A stretch of DNA of 64,000 nt from Proteles cristata cristata (GCA_017311185.1 JAESUZ010003880.1:124001-188000); one strand, 5' to 3'. Counted from the first letter of the stretch, positions 50,816-62,648 are shown. The notes: generated by a model from the sequence alone, not told the origin. Program-made: numbers and translations.

Positions 50816-51927
50816 AGGCAACAAAAGTTTAATAATTCTGTATTCTACCTTCCCAATTGAAATTTCAAATCAGTAAACATTTATTGATTGTAGATTAGAA
50901 GTTATTTTTCTTGATAGGAGATCAAAAATGAGTGACACAAATCTGTACCCTCAAGAAAGTTTAGCATTCAATGAGATAGACATGTAACTAATAAAGAATA
51001 AAATAAGGTTCTAATACTTAAGTCATTTATTAGTTCTTTTCTTTGTGACAACTAATCTGTCACAAAGCTGAGGAATTTTAAAACAGTCTAAAAGATTCAG
51101 ACTAGGGGCAAGGATGTGGCTGGTCAAGCTCAGGAGAAATCAAAGCTTGCCCTTTTGAGGTGCAAGGCTACTGGCAGAAGATTTTTAATATCCTTATAAG
51201 TAATATCTGCTACAGCAAAAATGCTTCCAAAATTTGTTGTAAATCTTCCCGGTTCCTCTGTAAATTCTATTAATATTTGGACTGTGGCTACTATCTCAGA
51301 ACCAGTCCAGGAGATGCAGGATTATGGAGGCCAGAAACTGTAGCATTGATAAATGAAAGGGGTGCTGGAGGTATAAGTTGACAGAATTATCAATGTCAAA
51401 ATAAAATTTGTTCAGTTAAAAAAAAGCTACTAAAATGCAAAGATAAAATAAAATGTTTCTTTGATGCAAAGGGATTGTATTCTACTCCTACCCCTTTTAT
51501 TCCTGAAAAGAAGCAAGAAAATTAAATTTCAAGGTAGTTGTATAAAAACTATGGTAATGGCTATTTGTTGGATGGTTGTTTTCCAGGAAATTCCAGAGTT
51601 TGGGGTAACTGAGTAAGTTCTTAAAATAATAGCCCATGACACTCCTTATTTTCATCATTTTTCTTCATTTGGTTTCTCTACAAGAGGAAATTGAATAGGA
51701 TAAAGGAATGAGAAATGTTGAAATCTCAAAGAATCTAAGAGAATTAAGAATCCAAGTAAATAATGTAACTCAATACCAGCACAGGCTAAAATATTTTTTC
51801 TAGCTGACTACGTGAAGTAATTTTGTCTTAGAGGGTTAACTAGATAAGCAGATAAGAAATATATGTGTTCCTTAGGGAGACACTTTTCCAGTTATAAAGT
51901 CAGTGCATTAGAATAAGACACATTTTT

Positions 51928-52029
51928 TTAAGATTTTATTTTTAAGTAATCTCTATCATGGGGCTCAAACTCAGAACCCCGAGGTCAAGAGTTGCATGGT
52001 CTACCGACTGAGCCATCCAGGTGCCTGGA
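51928..52029 (-). mobile_element. Short CAN SINE, - orientation
   Basis: TTAAGATTTTATTTTTAAGTAATCTC to GAGCCATCCAGGTGCC. Flanks GAATAAGACACAT and TAATAAGACATAT. Confidence 0.88.
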
Positions 52030-52144
52030 TATAATAAGACATATTTATTTTTTCATCCAGAAAATGTATTTTTTACTAAGAAAACCTCGATTCTAAAAAT
52101 GGAGAACATTTTTATCCCCAGCCTTATTTTTATTTTTAAGTCCT

Positions 52145-52360
52145 TGCTAGTGGTATGGCTTTGGAGAAGTTACTTAATCTCTCCAAATTTCAGTTTCCTT
52201 ACTTGTGTTAACTGACTTTAACATTAACATAAGTTTTCTTATTTCCAAAATGAGTATAATAATAGTACTACATAGGAAATGGAAATTAAATTTCGATATG
52301 GAGAGAAAGCACTCATGATAGCACAATGTCTTACACAATAATGATAAATGTTAGTAAGCC
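52145..52360 (+). repeat. MIR, + orientation
   Basis: GGTATGGCTTTGGAGAAGTTACTTAATCTCTCC ... TTTCAGTTTCCTTACTTG ... CAATGTCTTACACA is MIR-like, gapped. Confidence 0.65.
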
Positions 52361-52572
52361 ATGCTCCTATAAATTTTACATTTGTGTAGATCATTTGGTG
52401 GCTTAGATATCCTGAGGCACCGTTATGTTTTATTGACCTTTGGCAATGGATTAGCAAGAAATATATTAAGAAAAGTTGAGAAAGCTTGATTGCTTAATGT
52501 TAAAGGTAAGGATATTTTTTAATATCTTTATATTTTTTAAATGTGATATAATTCTTTAAAGAATCTATAGGT

Positions 52573-52640
52573 GATATGGCATATACATGCATATGCATAT
52601 GTATGTATATGCATACACACACACATATATATATATATGC
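52573..52640. repeat. AT/CA-rich simple repeat
   Basis: Alternating purine-pyrimidine tract: ATGCATATGCATATGTATGT then (CA)n and (TA)n. Confidence 0.85.
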
Positions 52641-53163
52641 CAGTCTCCAAGTATAGTCACATAGGGGTTAGGGCTTCAACATGTGAATTTTGGGAACAAA
52701 ATTCAGATCATAACACAGACATTGCCAAACGTCTCCTTAGAGAAGGGTACAGGGAATTATTCCCAGCTAAGAACCACTGGCATAATAGCATGAAAGGATA
52801 TGGAATGTTTAGGGTAAGTTCTTGCTGAGGAGTAAATTACAACTAGATTGTGAAGGACCTTTTATGTTATGCTAAAGAGGATGGCTTTTATCGTAAAGCC
52901 TGGAGGTGATATGTCACAGGGATGTTTAAAGTTTATTATTTTAAAAAATGCTTAAAATAGAAGACCATAATAGAAATGTCAATACAATGATTACTATATG
53001 ACATTAAAAACCAGAAAAGGATATGCATGTAAATTATATGGATAAGTTTAAATGGATATACAATACAGAGATTTTCAAGCTAGCTAAAGATCACTGTGAT
53101 GGCAGTCTAAATTCTAGAGCAATGGTTCCCATCCAGTAAACGGTTTTATTTAAAAAGCTGAAT

Positions 53164-53382
53164 GGGGCACCTGGATGGCTCAGTTGGTTAAGTGTCCAAC
53201 TCTTATTTCTGCTTAGGTCATAATCTCACAGTTTGTGAGGTCAAGTCCCACATGGGGTTCTGCACTGACCATACAAAGCCTGGTTGGGATTCTCTTTCCC
53301 TCTCTCTCTGGCCCTCCCTGGCTCATGAACTTGCTCTTTCTCACTCTCTTTCTCAAAATAAAGAAATAAACTTAAAAATAAT
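53164..53382 (+). mobile_element. SINEC-type SINE, + orientation
   Basis: GGGGCACCTGGATGGCTCAG head to A-rich tail. Flanks AAAAAGCTGAAT (53152) and AAAAAGACGAAT (53383). Confidence 0.93.
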
Positions 53383-53458
53383 AAAAAGACGAATATATTT
53401 AAAGAACTGTTTTCTAAGAGTATGGTACTTTCTATCTTTTGAAGTTGAATAGTCTTTT

Positions 53459-53673
53459 TTTTTTTAATGTTTTATTTATTTCTAGGAGAGAGAGAGAGAC
53501 AGCGTGAGCAGGGGAGGGTCAGAGAGAAAAGGAGTCACAGACTCTGAAACAGGCCCCAGGCTCTGAGCTGGCAGTCAGCACAGAGCCTGACGCAGGGCCC
53601 GAACCCACGAACCGCGAGATCATGACCTAAGCGAAAGTCAGGCGCTTAACCGACTAAGCCACCCAGGCACCCC
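53459..53673 (-). mobile_element. Young SINEC_Fc subfamily copy, - orientation
   Basis: Carries the complement of the diagnostic block seen at 3378 and 9914 (GGCAGTCAGCACAGAG, GGAGTCACAGACTCTGAAAC, TTTCTAGGAG). Perfect 18-bp target duplication GAAGTTGAATAGTCTTTT at 53441-53458 and 53674-53691. Confidence 0.96.
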
Positions 53674-53699
53674 GAAGTTGAATAGTCTTTTAAATTACT

Positions 53700-55100
53700 A
53701 TGATATGAAAGTGAGAATAGATGATTTTGGGTTTTGTGACCTGATAACATTTTTTAAAAAAGAAAGCCGTATTATGTCAGTTCTCAAAACCATTTTTTAA
53801 ACTTTACTGAACCGCGAAATCTCTAAGTCTGATGGCCTCTATTCTAAAGAAAAATTGGAAATGAAAGAGCCTTCCAGTAGAGTAAACTTGCTAAGATGTT
53901 ATTGTTGATAACAGTATTGACAAGTATTTCTGTGAGAGCTGTTGGGGCCTAGAGAGGAGAGGTTGGATTGCAGAAACATTTTGAACATAGATTTGAGAGA
54001 ACTATGGTCCATTAAATGTGGAGAAGTAGGAGTTGAGGATCACACCCACATTTCTGGCTTGGGTTCCTGGGTGAATAGTGGTACCACTCTCTGAGATAGG
54101 GAATAAAGGAGGAGGTGGAGGTTTTGTAGGAGTTGGAGGGGAAGATAAGCATTAGCATTTTAAATTTGAGATGCCTGCAGAGCATCTAGACAAAGATATC
54201 TAGCAGTCAGTTAGAAATATGTATCTGGAGATATAGACATGTGAGTTATTAGGAGTTGGGTATGGTAGAAGGTGATGAATGAGGTAGTTCAGGGAGAAGA
54301 GTAAAAGACCCATAACAACGCAACCCAGAAAGACACTAATGATTGAATGGAAAACTCTGTTTAAAAAACTACAAAGGAATAGTAGGACAAAAAGGAGAAA
54401 ATGCATTAGAGAATAATCACAGAGAAATAAGAAGGAAAAAAATGCTTACAGAACAGAAGTTTGGTCAACTATATTAACTGCTGTCAAAAGATCAAGTAGT
54501 ATGAAGTCTCAAAGTAGGCCATTGATTTTAGCCATCTGGAGGCTACTTATAACTTTAGTGAGAGCAATTTTATTAGAAAGCAAAAACGGGGTCCTCACAA
54601 GAGGTTGGGATGCACTATCCTGCATACCATCTCAAAGAGCAAAGGACCCTTTATCCCAGACTTACTTTATTAGTGACTCTTGCAGTGCTCTCCTCTTTTG
54701 TTCTCCAGGATAGACCGTTTCTTGGAATTACTATGTTGCCACATACTCTTCTATAATTCTTCTCCTATTTTAGTGCTGTACAACAACATCCTAGGTTATC
54801 TTTCATCTTACGGAATATTATTACCTCTTTTTGTAGCTGGAGTATAGTTAGATACTTAATAATAGAACTTCTTTACCTTCCCCATAATCTCTATGTAGCA
54901 TCCATAGGCAGAACTTTGGGAAAGACATATATGGTTCCAAACAATATTCCTATGGCTAACGTGTCAGGAGTATCATCACCCACATGGAAGTTTCAAGTGT
55001 TTATTAGGGATATGTAGGAATCAATATTAAGAGTTCATAAACGAAAGATAAAAACTACATGAAGTACTGGAGGACAAATGAGAGTACCATTCATAGACTC
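53700..55100. other. Gene-free stretch with ancient repeat traces
   Basis: 53930-54560 reads like an old interspersed repeat (TTTAAATTTGAGATGCCTGC ... TATGTATCTGGAGATATAGAC ... CTGCTGTCAAAAGATCAAG) but I cannot name its family. Nothing coding is seen. Confidence 0.5.
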
Positions 55101-55129
55101 CCTCTTCCCATCTCTCCAGATCGTGGTTC

Positions 55130-55330
55130 CCTACTATTTATTAAAGAATCTGGGGTTATTTTAGTGTTGAAGGTTGAGGTGGGCTGAGTTTAACTAGGAA
55201 TATATTGTGAATGAGGTTGTAATGAGACCTCATGATTAGGATTAGTATCCTTATAAAAGAGGCTCCAAAGATGTCTCTTGCCCCTTCCACTATGTGAGGA
55301 CACAGCCACCTATAAACAAAGAAGCTGAAC
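55130..55330 (+). repeat. LTR-like ancient repeat fragment (MaLR-type?)
   Basis: GGATTAGTATCCTTATAAAAG ... TTGCCCCTTCCACTATGTGAGGACACAGCCA ... CCTCACCAGACATTGAATCAG matches a common mammalian solo-LTR-like repeat. The family name is from memory and uncertain. Non-coding. Confidence 0.5.
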
Positions 55331-55339
55331 CTCACCAGA

Positions 55340-56060
55340 CATTGAATCAGACAACTTGAAATTGTCTTATTTGGCTTATTTTTATTTTGTTCTTTGTTTT
55401 TACATTTTTCTCTTTGGCTTCAGTTTCGATGGTTTCGTTGCTTTGCCTTCAAAGTCACTTATCTTTTGGGGCACCCAGGCGGCTCGGTTGGTTGAGCGTC
55501 AACTTCAGCTCAGGTCATGAGCTCACGGTTTGTGGGTTTGAGTCCTGCGTTGGGCTTTGTGCTGACAGCTAGCTCAGAGCCTGGAGCCTGTTTTGGATTC
55601 TGTGTCTCCCTCTCTCTCTGACCCTCCCCTGCTCATGCTGTCTGTCTCTCTCTCAAAAATAAATGAAAACCATTAAAAAAAAAAAGTCGCTTATCTTTTA
55701 GAGTGTCTAATTCCTATCAAGCTTTTCCAGTTAACTTTTCATTTCAGATACTATATTTTTCAGTTCTAGAACTTCCATTTTTTCTCATTTTATAATTTCC
55801 ATTCCTCTATTGAGATTTTCTATTTGTTATCTATTATGTTTTTGTTTTCCTTTAAATATTTAAATACATAATAGCTGCTTTTAAGTCCTTACCTCTATTT
55901 TCATCATCTCTTTCATTACTGAGTTTACAGTTTTTTCTCCTGGTTAAGAGTCACATTTTCCAATTCTCTTATCTTTTAATTTTCTATCTTTGCTGGACAC
56001 TACAGACACTACTCTGAGTGATTTTTATTCTCTTTCATAATGGAGTATTGAGTATTACTA
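55340..56060 (-). repeat. Old L1 fragment, - orientation, with a SINE inserted
   Basis: CAGTTCTAGAACTTCCATTTT ... ATAATAGCTGCTTTTAAGTCC ... GAGTCACATTTTCCAATTC ... TGCTGGACACTACAGACA is typical antisense sequence of old L1 elements. Boundaries approximate. Confidence 0.6.
55468..55682 (+). mobile_element. SINEC_Fc-type SINE, + orientation
   Basis: GGGGCACCCAGGCGGCTCGG head to A tail. 17-bp flanks AAAGTCACTTATCTTTT (55451) and AAAGTCGCTTATCTTTT (55683), one mismatch. Confidence 0.95.
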
Positions 56061-56154
56061 AAATAGTTAATTTGTTTGCATCTCAGTGTGATACTTTCAA
56101 GGTTTGTTTTTAAGTTTTGTTTTTAGACAGAGCTAGAGTACCCCTTACTTTAGG

Positions 56155-56475
56155 ACACCACTGTTCAATATGAAATCCACTAACCACATATGACTATTAA
56201 ATAATTGAAATGTGACTAGTCAAAATTGAAGTTTCCTGTAAGTGGAAAATGAACACTGAATTTCAAAGACTTAGTATGAAAAAGATTGTAAACAGTCTCA
56301 TTAATAGTCTCCTATGTTGGTTACATGTCGAAATGACCATTTTTTGGATATATTTGGTAAAATATTTTATTTACATTAATTTTGTCTATTTATTTTTACT
56401 TTTTTTCCCAAGAGTTTACTAGAAAAAGTTTAAATAATGTTTATGTCATTATGTTTCTCATGAAGAGTGCTACTG
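56155..56475 (+). repeat. hAT-type DNA transposon (non-autonomous)
   Basis: ACTGTTCAATATGAAATCCACTAACCACATATGACTATT ... AATTGAAATGTGACTAGTC ... AGACTTAGTATGAAAAAG closely follows an abundant mammalian hAT MITE consensus. Right end degraded. Confidence 0.75.
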
Positions 56476-57119
56476 TAGTGCTAGTGTAGTTCCATTCATA
56501 AAACCTAGCCTTTCTGGGATATCTACTAAATTTCTCAGATAGTAAATTCGAACGCTCCACTGTGGTTGGTTGGAACACCAACATCTTTCATTCCTGTTCA
56601 ACCTCTGATCATTGCTCAGCCCATGGCTTCTCCATGGTTGTTATCTTCCTAATAGTTGCCCTTTACCTACTCTTCTGGAATCTTTTCCTGTGCAGACTAC
56701 TCTGTGCAGCTTCCATCTCACTGATGTCTAATCTCCATCTCCTCAGCTCAAATACACCATCATGCTTTATTTGGCCTTTCCCAGTGGAAAGTGCCCCCAG
56801 ACAAAAAGTTATTGTAATCCTGAAGCTTGTTCATTTGTTGCTCTTTGGTAAGAATAACAGTTCTATGTTTCCTATTGATCAATATCTCCAAACATTTATT
56901 TTGCCTAGTTCGATGGTTGTTTGTGGCAGAAAGTCTTGTATCCAGTATCAGTTACTATATCATGATTGAAAGTAGAATTCTTTATTATGATCTTTCACTT
57001 TCATTTTGGACATTTTTCTTAAAAGTCTGATGGGTGTTGCTTGCCTGTTGATAATTTACAATTATGCAGTGGGAGAACTGTAACTTCTATATCTGTGGGC
57101 AGGGCTTTGTCAACTAGAA
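56476..57119. other. Gene-free stretch, unassigned
   Basis: Frames of up to about 135 codons occur here but show no recognised domain and no splice or codon support. Repeat-derived origin is likely but not shown. Confidence 0.45.
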
Positions 57120-57416
57120 AGTTTTGCTTTAATGTGAATGAATAAAAAACCAACCATAGCCACTGGATGCCTGTAATGGACACTGTTGGAAGTCTACCCA
57201 GAATTCATTTTAGTTTTTCCCTTGGTAACATAACCCTGCTTTCGTTGTCCAATTTTCTTTGCCTAACCATGTTCCTGACCAGATGAATGTATCCTCAAGG
57301 GTACATCCTGATTGGGCTAAGCTAATACACAACAATTCCAATCCTTCCCTGTGACATGTTTAGGAAAGACTTGTGTTACAATTTTGGCCAATGAGACACG
57401 AAGAAAAACCATTGAA
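57120..57416 (+). repeat. Ancient interspersed element X, left part
   Basis: GTTGGAAGTCTACCCAGAAT ... CTGATTGGGCTAAGCTAAT ... TTTTGGCCAATGAGACACGAAG. The sequence that should follow reappears at 60441 after the L1 insertion. Confidence 0.5.
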
Positions 57417-57924
57417 TGGTAGAAGATATTTGCAAATGATATATTCAATAAGGGGTTAATATCCAAAATATATAAGTAACTTAAACAACTCAACGTCAGA
57501 AAAAAACAATCAGATTAAGAAATGGGCAGAGGATTTGAATAGACATTTTCCTAAAGCAGATATACAGATGGCCAACAGGCACATGAAAAGATGCTTAACA
57601 TCACTAATAGCAAGAAAATGCAAATCAAAACCACAATGAAATATTACCTTACACCTATCAGAATGGCTCAAAACAAAACAAGAAATAACAAGTGTTGGCA
57701 AGGATGTGGAGAAAAAGGAACTCTCCTGCACTGTTGGTGGGAATGTAAACTGATACAACCACTGTGGAAAACAGTAAGGAAGTTCCTCAAAAAATTAAAA
57801 ATAGAAATACCATATGATCCAATAATTCCACTACTCAGTATTTACCCAAAGAAAATGAAAATACCAATTCAAAAAGATGTATGCAACCATATGTTGCAGT
57901 AGTATTTAAAATAGCCAAGATATG

Positions 57925-59330
57925 TAGCACAAAAACAGACATTCAGATCAATGGAACAGAATAGAGAACAGAATAGAGAACCCAGAATTGGACCCACAAA
58001 CATATGGCCAACTAATCTTTGACAAAGCAGGAAAGAGTATCTAATGGGATAAAGACACTCTCTTCAGCAAGTGGTTCTGGGAAAACTGGACAATGGCATG
58101 CAGAAAAATGAACCTGGACCACTTTCTTACACCATACACAAAAATATACTCAAAATGGATGAAAGATCTGTAAGACAGGAAGCCATAAAAATTCTAGAGG
58201 GGAAAGTAGGTAAAAACCTCTTTGACCTCAGCCACAGCAACTTCTTATTCAACATGTCTCCAGAGGCAAGGGAAACAAAAGCAAAAATGAACTATTGGGA
58301 CCTCATCAAAATAAAAACTTCTGCACAGTGAAGGAAACAATCAGCAAAACGGAATGAGAAGGAATGGGAGAAGATATTTGCAAATGACATATCAGATAAA
58401 GAGTTAGTATCCAAAATCTATAAAGAACTTATCAAACTCCACATCCAAAAAAACCCCAAATAATCCAGTGAAGAAATGGACAAAAGACATGAATAGACAC
58501 TTTCCAAAGAAGACATTCATATGGCTAACAGACACATGAAAAAATTCTCAACATCACTCATCATCAGGGAAATACGAATCAAATCCACAATGAGATACCA
58601 CCTCACACCAGTTAGAATGGCTGACATTAACAACTCAGGCAACAACAGATGTTGACGAGGATGTGGAGAAAAGAGGACCTCTTTTGCACTGCAGGTGAGA
58701 ATGCAAACTGATGTAGCCACTCAGGAAAACAGGTCAAAGGTTCCTCTACAACCCAGCAATTGCACTACTAGGTGTTTATATAAAGGATATGGGTGTGCTA
58801 TTTCAAAGGGGCACATGGACCTCAATGTTTATAGCAGTGCTATCAACGATAGCCAAAGTATAAAAAGAGTCCAAATGCCCATCAACAGAAGAATAGATAA
58901 AGAAGATGTGGTATATACATGCAATGGAGTATTACTTGGCAATCAAAAAGAATGAAATCTTGCCATTTGCAACTATGTGGATGGAACTAGAGTGTATTAT
59001 GCTAAGTGAAATTAATCAGAGATAGACAAATATATGATTTAACTCCTATGAAGAATTTAAGATACAAAATGGATGAACATAAAGGAAGGGAAGCAAAAAT
59101 AATATAAAAACAGGGAGGGGAACAAAACATAAGAGACTCTTAAATATAGAAAACAAACAGAGAGTTGCTGGAAGGGTTGTGGGAGGGGAGATGGGCTAAA
59201 TGGGTAAGGGGCATTAAGGAATCTACTCCTGAAATCATTGTTCCACTATATGCTAACTGACTTGGATGTAAGTTTAAAAATTAATTAATTAATTTAAAAA
59301 AATAAAGTGATGTTAAAAAAATAATAAAAT
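57925..59330 (+). mobile_element. Younger carnivore L1, 5'-truncated, nested in the older L1
   Basis: 1.4 kb: ORF2 C-terminal half from ATCAATGGAACAGAATAGAG, then carnivore L1 3'UTR (GGGAGGGGAGATGGGCTAAAT ... AAGGAATCTACTCCTGAAATC) and A-rich tail. A perfect 17-bp target duplication AAAATAGCCAAGATATG flanks it at 57908-57924 and 59331-59347. ORF2 is disrupted by frameshifts. ACAGAATAGAGA is tandemly duplicated near 57957-57980. Confidence 0.92.
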
Positions 59331-59382
59331 AAAATAGCCAAGATATGGAAGCAACCTAAATGTTTATTGATAAATATGTATA

Positions 59383-59402
59383 CACACACACACACACACA
59401 CG
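59383..59402. repeat. (CA)n short microsatellite
   Basis: About ten CA units inside the older L1 right piece. Confidence 0.8.
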
Positions 59403-59700
59403 CAGTGAAATGTTATGCAGCCACAAAAAGGATGAGATCTTGCCATTTGCAACAACATGGATGCACCAGGAGGATATAATGCTAAGCAAAGTAAGTTGGA
59501 CTGAGAAAGGGAAATAACATATGATTTCATTCATATATAGACTCTAAAAAACAAAGCAAATAAATCAACAAACAAAGAGAACAAACTGAAGGTTGCCAGG
59601 GGAAAGGTGGGTGGAAGAAATGGCCAAAGTGGGTGAAGAGGAGTGGGAGATACAGTTTTCCAGTTATGGAATGAATCAGTCATGGGAATGAAAGGTATAG

Positions 59701-59816
59701 AGGCACATGGCTGGCTTGATCACTGGGACATGCAACTCTTGATCTTGAGGTTGTAAGTTTAAGCCCCAATCAGTGTAAATACTACTTAAAAATAAAATCT
59801 TTAAAAATTTTTAAAG
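59701..59816 (+). mobile_element. Short CAN SINE, + orientation, nested in the older L1
   Basis: AGGCACATGGCTGGCTTGAT ... A-rich tail. Flanks AATGAAAGGTATAG (59687) and AATAAAAGGTACAG (59817). Confidence 0.88.
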
Positions 59817-59994
59817 AATAAAAGGTACAGCCTAGGGAATACATATCGTCAATGATATTGTAACAGCATTATATGATGACAGATGGTAGCTACACTTGTG
59901 AGCACAGCATAATGTATAAAGATGTTGAACCACTATGTTGTAACCTAGAACTAATGTAACATTGTCAGCTATACTAAAAAAAAAAAAAAAAAAA

Positions 59995-60142
59995 CTTTTA
60001 AGTGTATTTATTTATTTACAAAGAGATTCCCAAGCAGGCTCTGTCCATGTCAGTGCAGAGCCCCATGCATGGCTTAAACCACAATCGACCTGAGCTGAAA
60101 CCAAGAGTTGGACGTTTAACTGACTGAGCCATACAGGTGCCT
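59995..60142 (-). mobile_element. SINEC-type SINE, - orientation
   Basis: AAGTGTATTTATTTATTTAC to GAGCCATACAGGTGCC, next to the L1 poly-A. Confidence 0.88.
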
Positions 60143-60207
60143 TTCAAAAAATATTTTAATATAAATATATGGTAAATAAATAAAAATTATAAAAAGGAAA
60201 AACCACT

Positions 60208-60440
60208 GGGGCACCTGGGTGGCTCAGTTGGTTAAGCACTGACTTCGTCTCAGGTCATGATCTTGTGGTTCATGGGTTCCAGCCCTGCGTTGAACTCTGT
60301 CTTGACAGCTCAGAGCCTGGAGCCTGCTTCAGATTCTCTGTCTCCCTCTCTCTCTGCCCCTCCCTGGCTTGTGCTCTGTGTCTTGTCTTTCAAAAATAAA
60401 TAAACATTACAAAAAAAAATTTTTTTAATTTTTTAAAAAA
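60208..60440 (+). mobile_element. SINEC_Fc-type SINE, + orientation, in the L1 target duplication
   Basis: GGGGCACCTGGGTGGCTCAG head to long A/T-rich tail. Flanks GAAAAACCACT (60197) and GAAAAACCATT (60441). Confidence 0.93.
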
Positions 60441-60488
60441 GAAAAACCATTGAGAACAACCGGAAAAGGTGTCCTAAGTTAAAACACA

Positions 60489-60530
<42 letters not shown>

Positions 60531-60790
60531 AAAATATAGTCCCTTTTCTTCTTTTAGGTGTTTTCAAATCTGAAAGTGATCCTTGGGGATGAAATCTGAA
60601 GAACACAGAACAGAAAGATTGGATGTTGCTGGACCCTTGGCGATGTTTTTCAGCCACTGAATTGGAACCCATAGGCTACTTGTTCCACCTCCAAACATAT
60701 GAGACATCATATTTCTGTGTTGTTAAGTTTCTGGTAATTATAAATTCTAACTTATACAAATTTGAGAATGTAGACAACTTGGTGTTCAAC
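60441..60790 (+). repeat. Ancient interspersed element X, right part, with (CA)n
   Basis: GAGAACAACCGGAAAAGGTG ... (CA)n at about 60485-60526 ... GGATGTTGCTGGACCCTTGGC ... CATATTTCTGTGTTGTTAAG. Reads as the continuation of 57120-57416. Confidence 0.5.
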
Positions 60791-60994
60791 TGGCTCTCTT
60801 AATCCAGAAATTCCAAGCTTACATTTCCAGTGACTGAGGATGACCAAAATAAAAGACATGAATGGAATCAGCTGGTCTTGAAGCTCTGAATGGAATCTGG
60901 CACAAAGTTATTTTGGAGTCAGAACCAACAGATCTCTAATATTCCTTGGGTCTGAAAATTGCAGCAGCTGGTGAGACAGAAGGTTGGTACTTTT

Positions 60995-61223
60995 TTTTTT
61001 TTTTTAATGTTTTATTTATTTCTGAGAGAGAGAGAGAGAGATTGAGATTGAGAAAGAGAGAGAGAGAGACAGTGTGAGCAGGGGAGGGTCAGAGAGAGAA
61101 GGAGACACAGAATCTGAAGCAGACTACAGGCTCTGAGCTAGCTGTCAGCACAGAGCCCAACACGGGGCTCAAACCCACGAACTAAAGTCAGATGCTTAAC
61201 CGAGTGAGCCACCCAGGCACCCC
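60995..61223 (-). mobile_element. SINEC_Fc-type SINE, - orientation
   Basis: Poly-T, expanded GA tract (61024-61073) and GCCACCCAGGCACCCC. Perfect 17-bp target duplication AGAAGGTTGGTACTTTT at 60978-60994 and 61224-61240. Confidence 0.95.
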
Positions 61224-62022
61224 AGAAGGTTGGTACTTTTAAAGGCACTCGTATATTTTTGAGGATTTGATTGTTGGAATTTGACGTCTTTATGTTGTTA
61301 TGGGTGGAAACTGGAACTGGCTGAGGCTTCTGGGCTCTCCTTTTCAAAAAATGGTAATTTACATGTCATAAATTCATCATTTTAAGGGTACAATTCTGTA
61401 GATTTTAATATATTACAACAGCTATTTAATTATAGAATACTTTTCATCCACCAATTAATAGACATTTATGTTGTTGCTATTTTTTAGCTATTATGATTAA
61501 TGCTACTATGAACATTCCTGTACAAGTTTTGGTGTGGACATTCATGTTTTCGTTTCTCTTGGATATATATCTAGAAGCACAATTGCTGAGTCATGTGAGA
61601 TAGGTCTGTGTTTTAACATTTTGATGAACTACCAGACTATTTTCAAAAACAAGTGCACCATTGTACAATCCTGCCAGTTGTGTTCTGAGGTTTCTAATTT
61701 CTCCATATCCTTGTCAACACTTATAGTCTCTTTAAAAATTATAACCATCCCTATGATGGTATTCATTGTGGTTTTGGTTGTAAATTAGCTAATTGCTAAT
61801 GATGTTGACCATCTTTTCATGTGTTACTGGCTATTTGCATATATTCTTTGGAGAAATGTCTATCCAAATTTTTTGCCCATTTTTAAATTGAGCCATTCAT
61901 CTTTTGTCTTTTTATTGTTGAACTTAAGAGTTCTTTACATATTCTAGATACTAGACCCTTATTACATAGGGTATGATTTGCAAATATTTTTCCCATTGTG
62001 TGATTCATTTTGAATTGATATT

Positions 62023-62204
62023 TTTAAGTTTATTTATTTTGAGAGAGAGAGCATAGGTATGCACAGGAGGGGCAGACGGAGGGGGAGAAAGAGAATCCCA
62101 AGCAGGCTCTGCGCTATTAGAGCAGACCCAGTGTGGGGTGAGATCATGAACTGAGCTGAAATCAGGAGTGAGATACTTAACTGACTGAACCACCCAGGCA
62201 CCTC
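62023..62204 (-). mobile_element. SINEC-type SINE, - orientation, nested in L1
   Basis: AAGTTTATTTATTTTGAGAG to CCACCCAGGCACC. Flanks TGAATTGATATTTT and TGAATTGATTTTTT. Confidence 0.92.
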
Positions 62205-62310
62205 TTGAATTGATTTTTTATATGGTGTGATGTAGGAGTCCAATTTCACTCTTTGGTTTGTAGATATCCAGTTGTCTCATTACCATGTGTTGAAAAGACT
62301 ATTCTTTCTT

Positions 62311-62535
62311 TTTTTGTTTGTTTGTTTTTTAATGTTTTATTTATTTCTGAGAGAGAGAGAGACAGCATGAGCAGGGGAGGGTCAGAGAGAGAGGGAGATA
62401 CAAAATCTGAAATAGGCTCCAGACTCTGAGCTGGTTGTCAGCACAGAGCCCAATGTGGGGCTCGAACCCACGAACCATGAGATGATGACCTGAGCCGAAG
62501 TCAGATGCTTAACCAACTGAGCCACCCAAATGCTC
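62311..62535 (-). mobile_element. SINEC_Fc-type SINE, - orientation, nested in L1
   Basis: Poly-T to GCCACCCAAATGCTC. Perfect flanks CTATTCTTTCTT at 62299-62310 and 62536-62547. Confidence 0.94.
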
Positions 62536-62644
62536 CTATTCTTTCTTTCATTGAATTATTGTGGCACCCTTGACAAAAATTAATTAATTATAAATATGTT
62601 GTCTTATTTCTAGACTCAGTTCTAATTCATTGATCAACTGCAGT

Positions 62645-62648
<4 letters not shown>

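Larger units (their letters stand above)
49652..51926. other. Upstream of METAP2, no gene seen
   Basis: Past the CpG island the sequence returns to AT-rich. Open frames near 49675-50157 on both strands look like GC-driven chance frames: no homology recognised, no splice or start support. Contains L2-like (50430-50680) and MIR-like (50690-50815) relics. Confidence 0.6.
57417..59994 (+). mobile_element. Older L1, 5'-truncated, + orientation, split by a younger L1
   Basis: Left piece 57417-57924 encodes the ORF2 C-terminal region (LTPIRMAQ..., [26 protein letters not shown]); right piece 59331-59994 is the remaining 3' end and a long poly-A (about 59975-59994). Flanked by GAAGAAAAACCATTGA (57400) and AAAGGAAAAACCACT (60194). 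Not an active element. Confidence 0.82.
61340..62640 (-). repeat. Old L1 3' region, - orientation, split by SINEs
   Basis: TTCAAAAAATGGTAATTTACATG ... GCTACTATGAACATTCCTGTACA ... CTGAGTCATGTGAGATAG ... TTTTGCCCATTTTTAAATTG are reverse-strand L1 ORF2/3' sequences. SINEs interrupt at 62023-62204 and 62311-62535. Confidence 0.75.

Noticed and set aside
57591..57902. 103-codon frame that looks like a gene
   Set aside because: It is the ORF2 C-terminal piece of a 5'-truncated L1, cut by a later insertion; not a host gene. The frame at 58071-58331 is likewise part of the younger L1.
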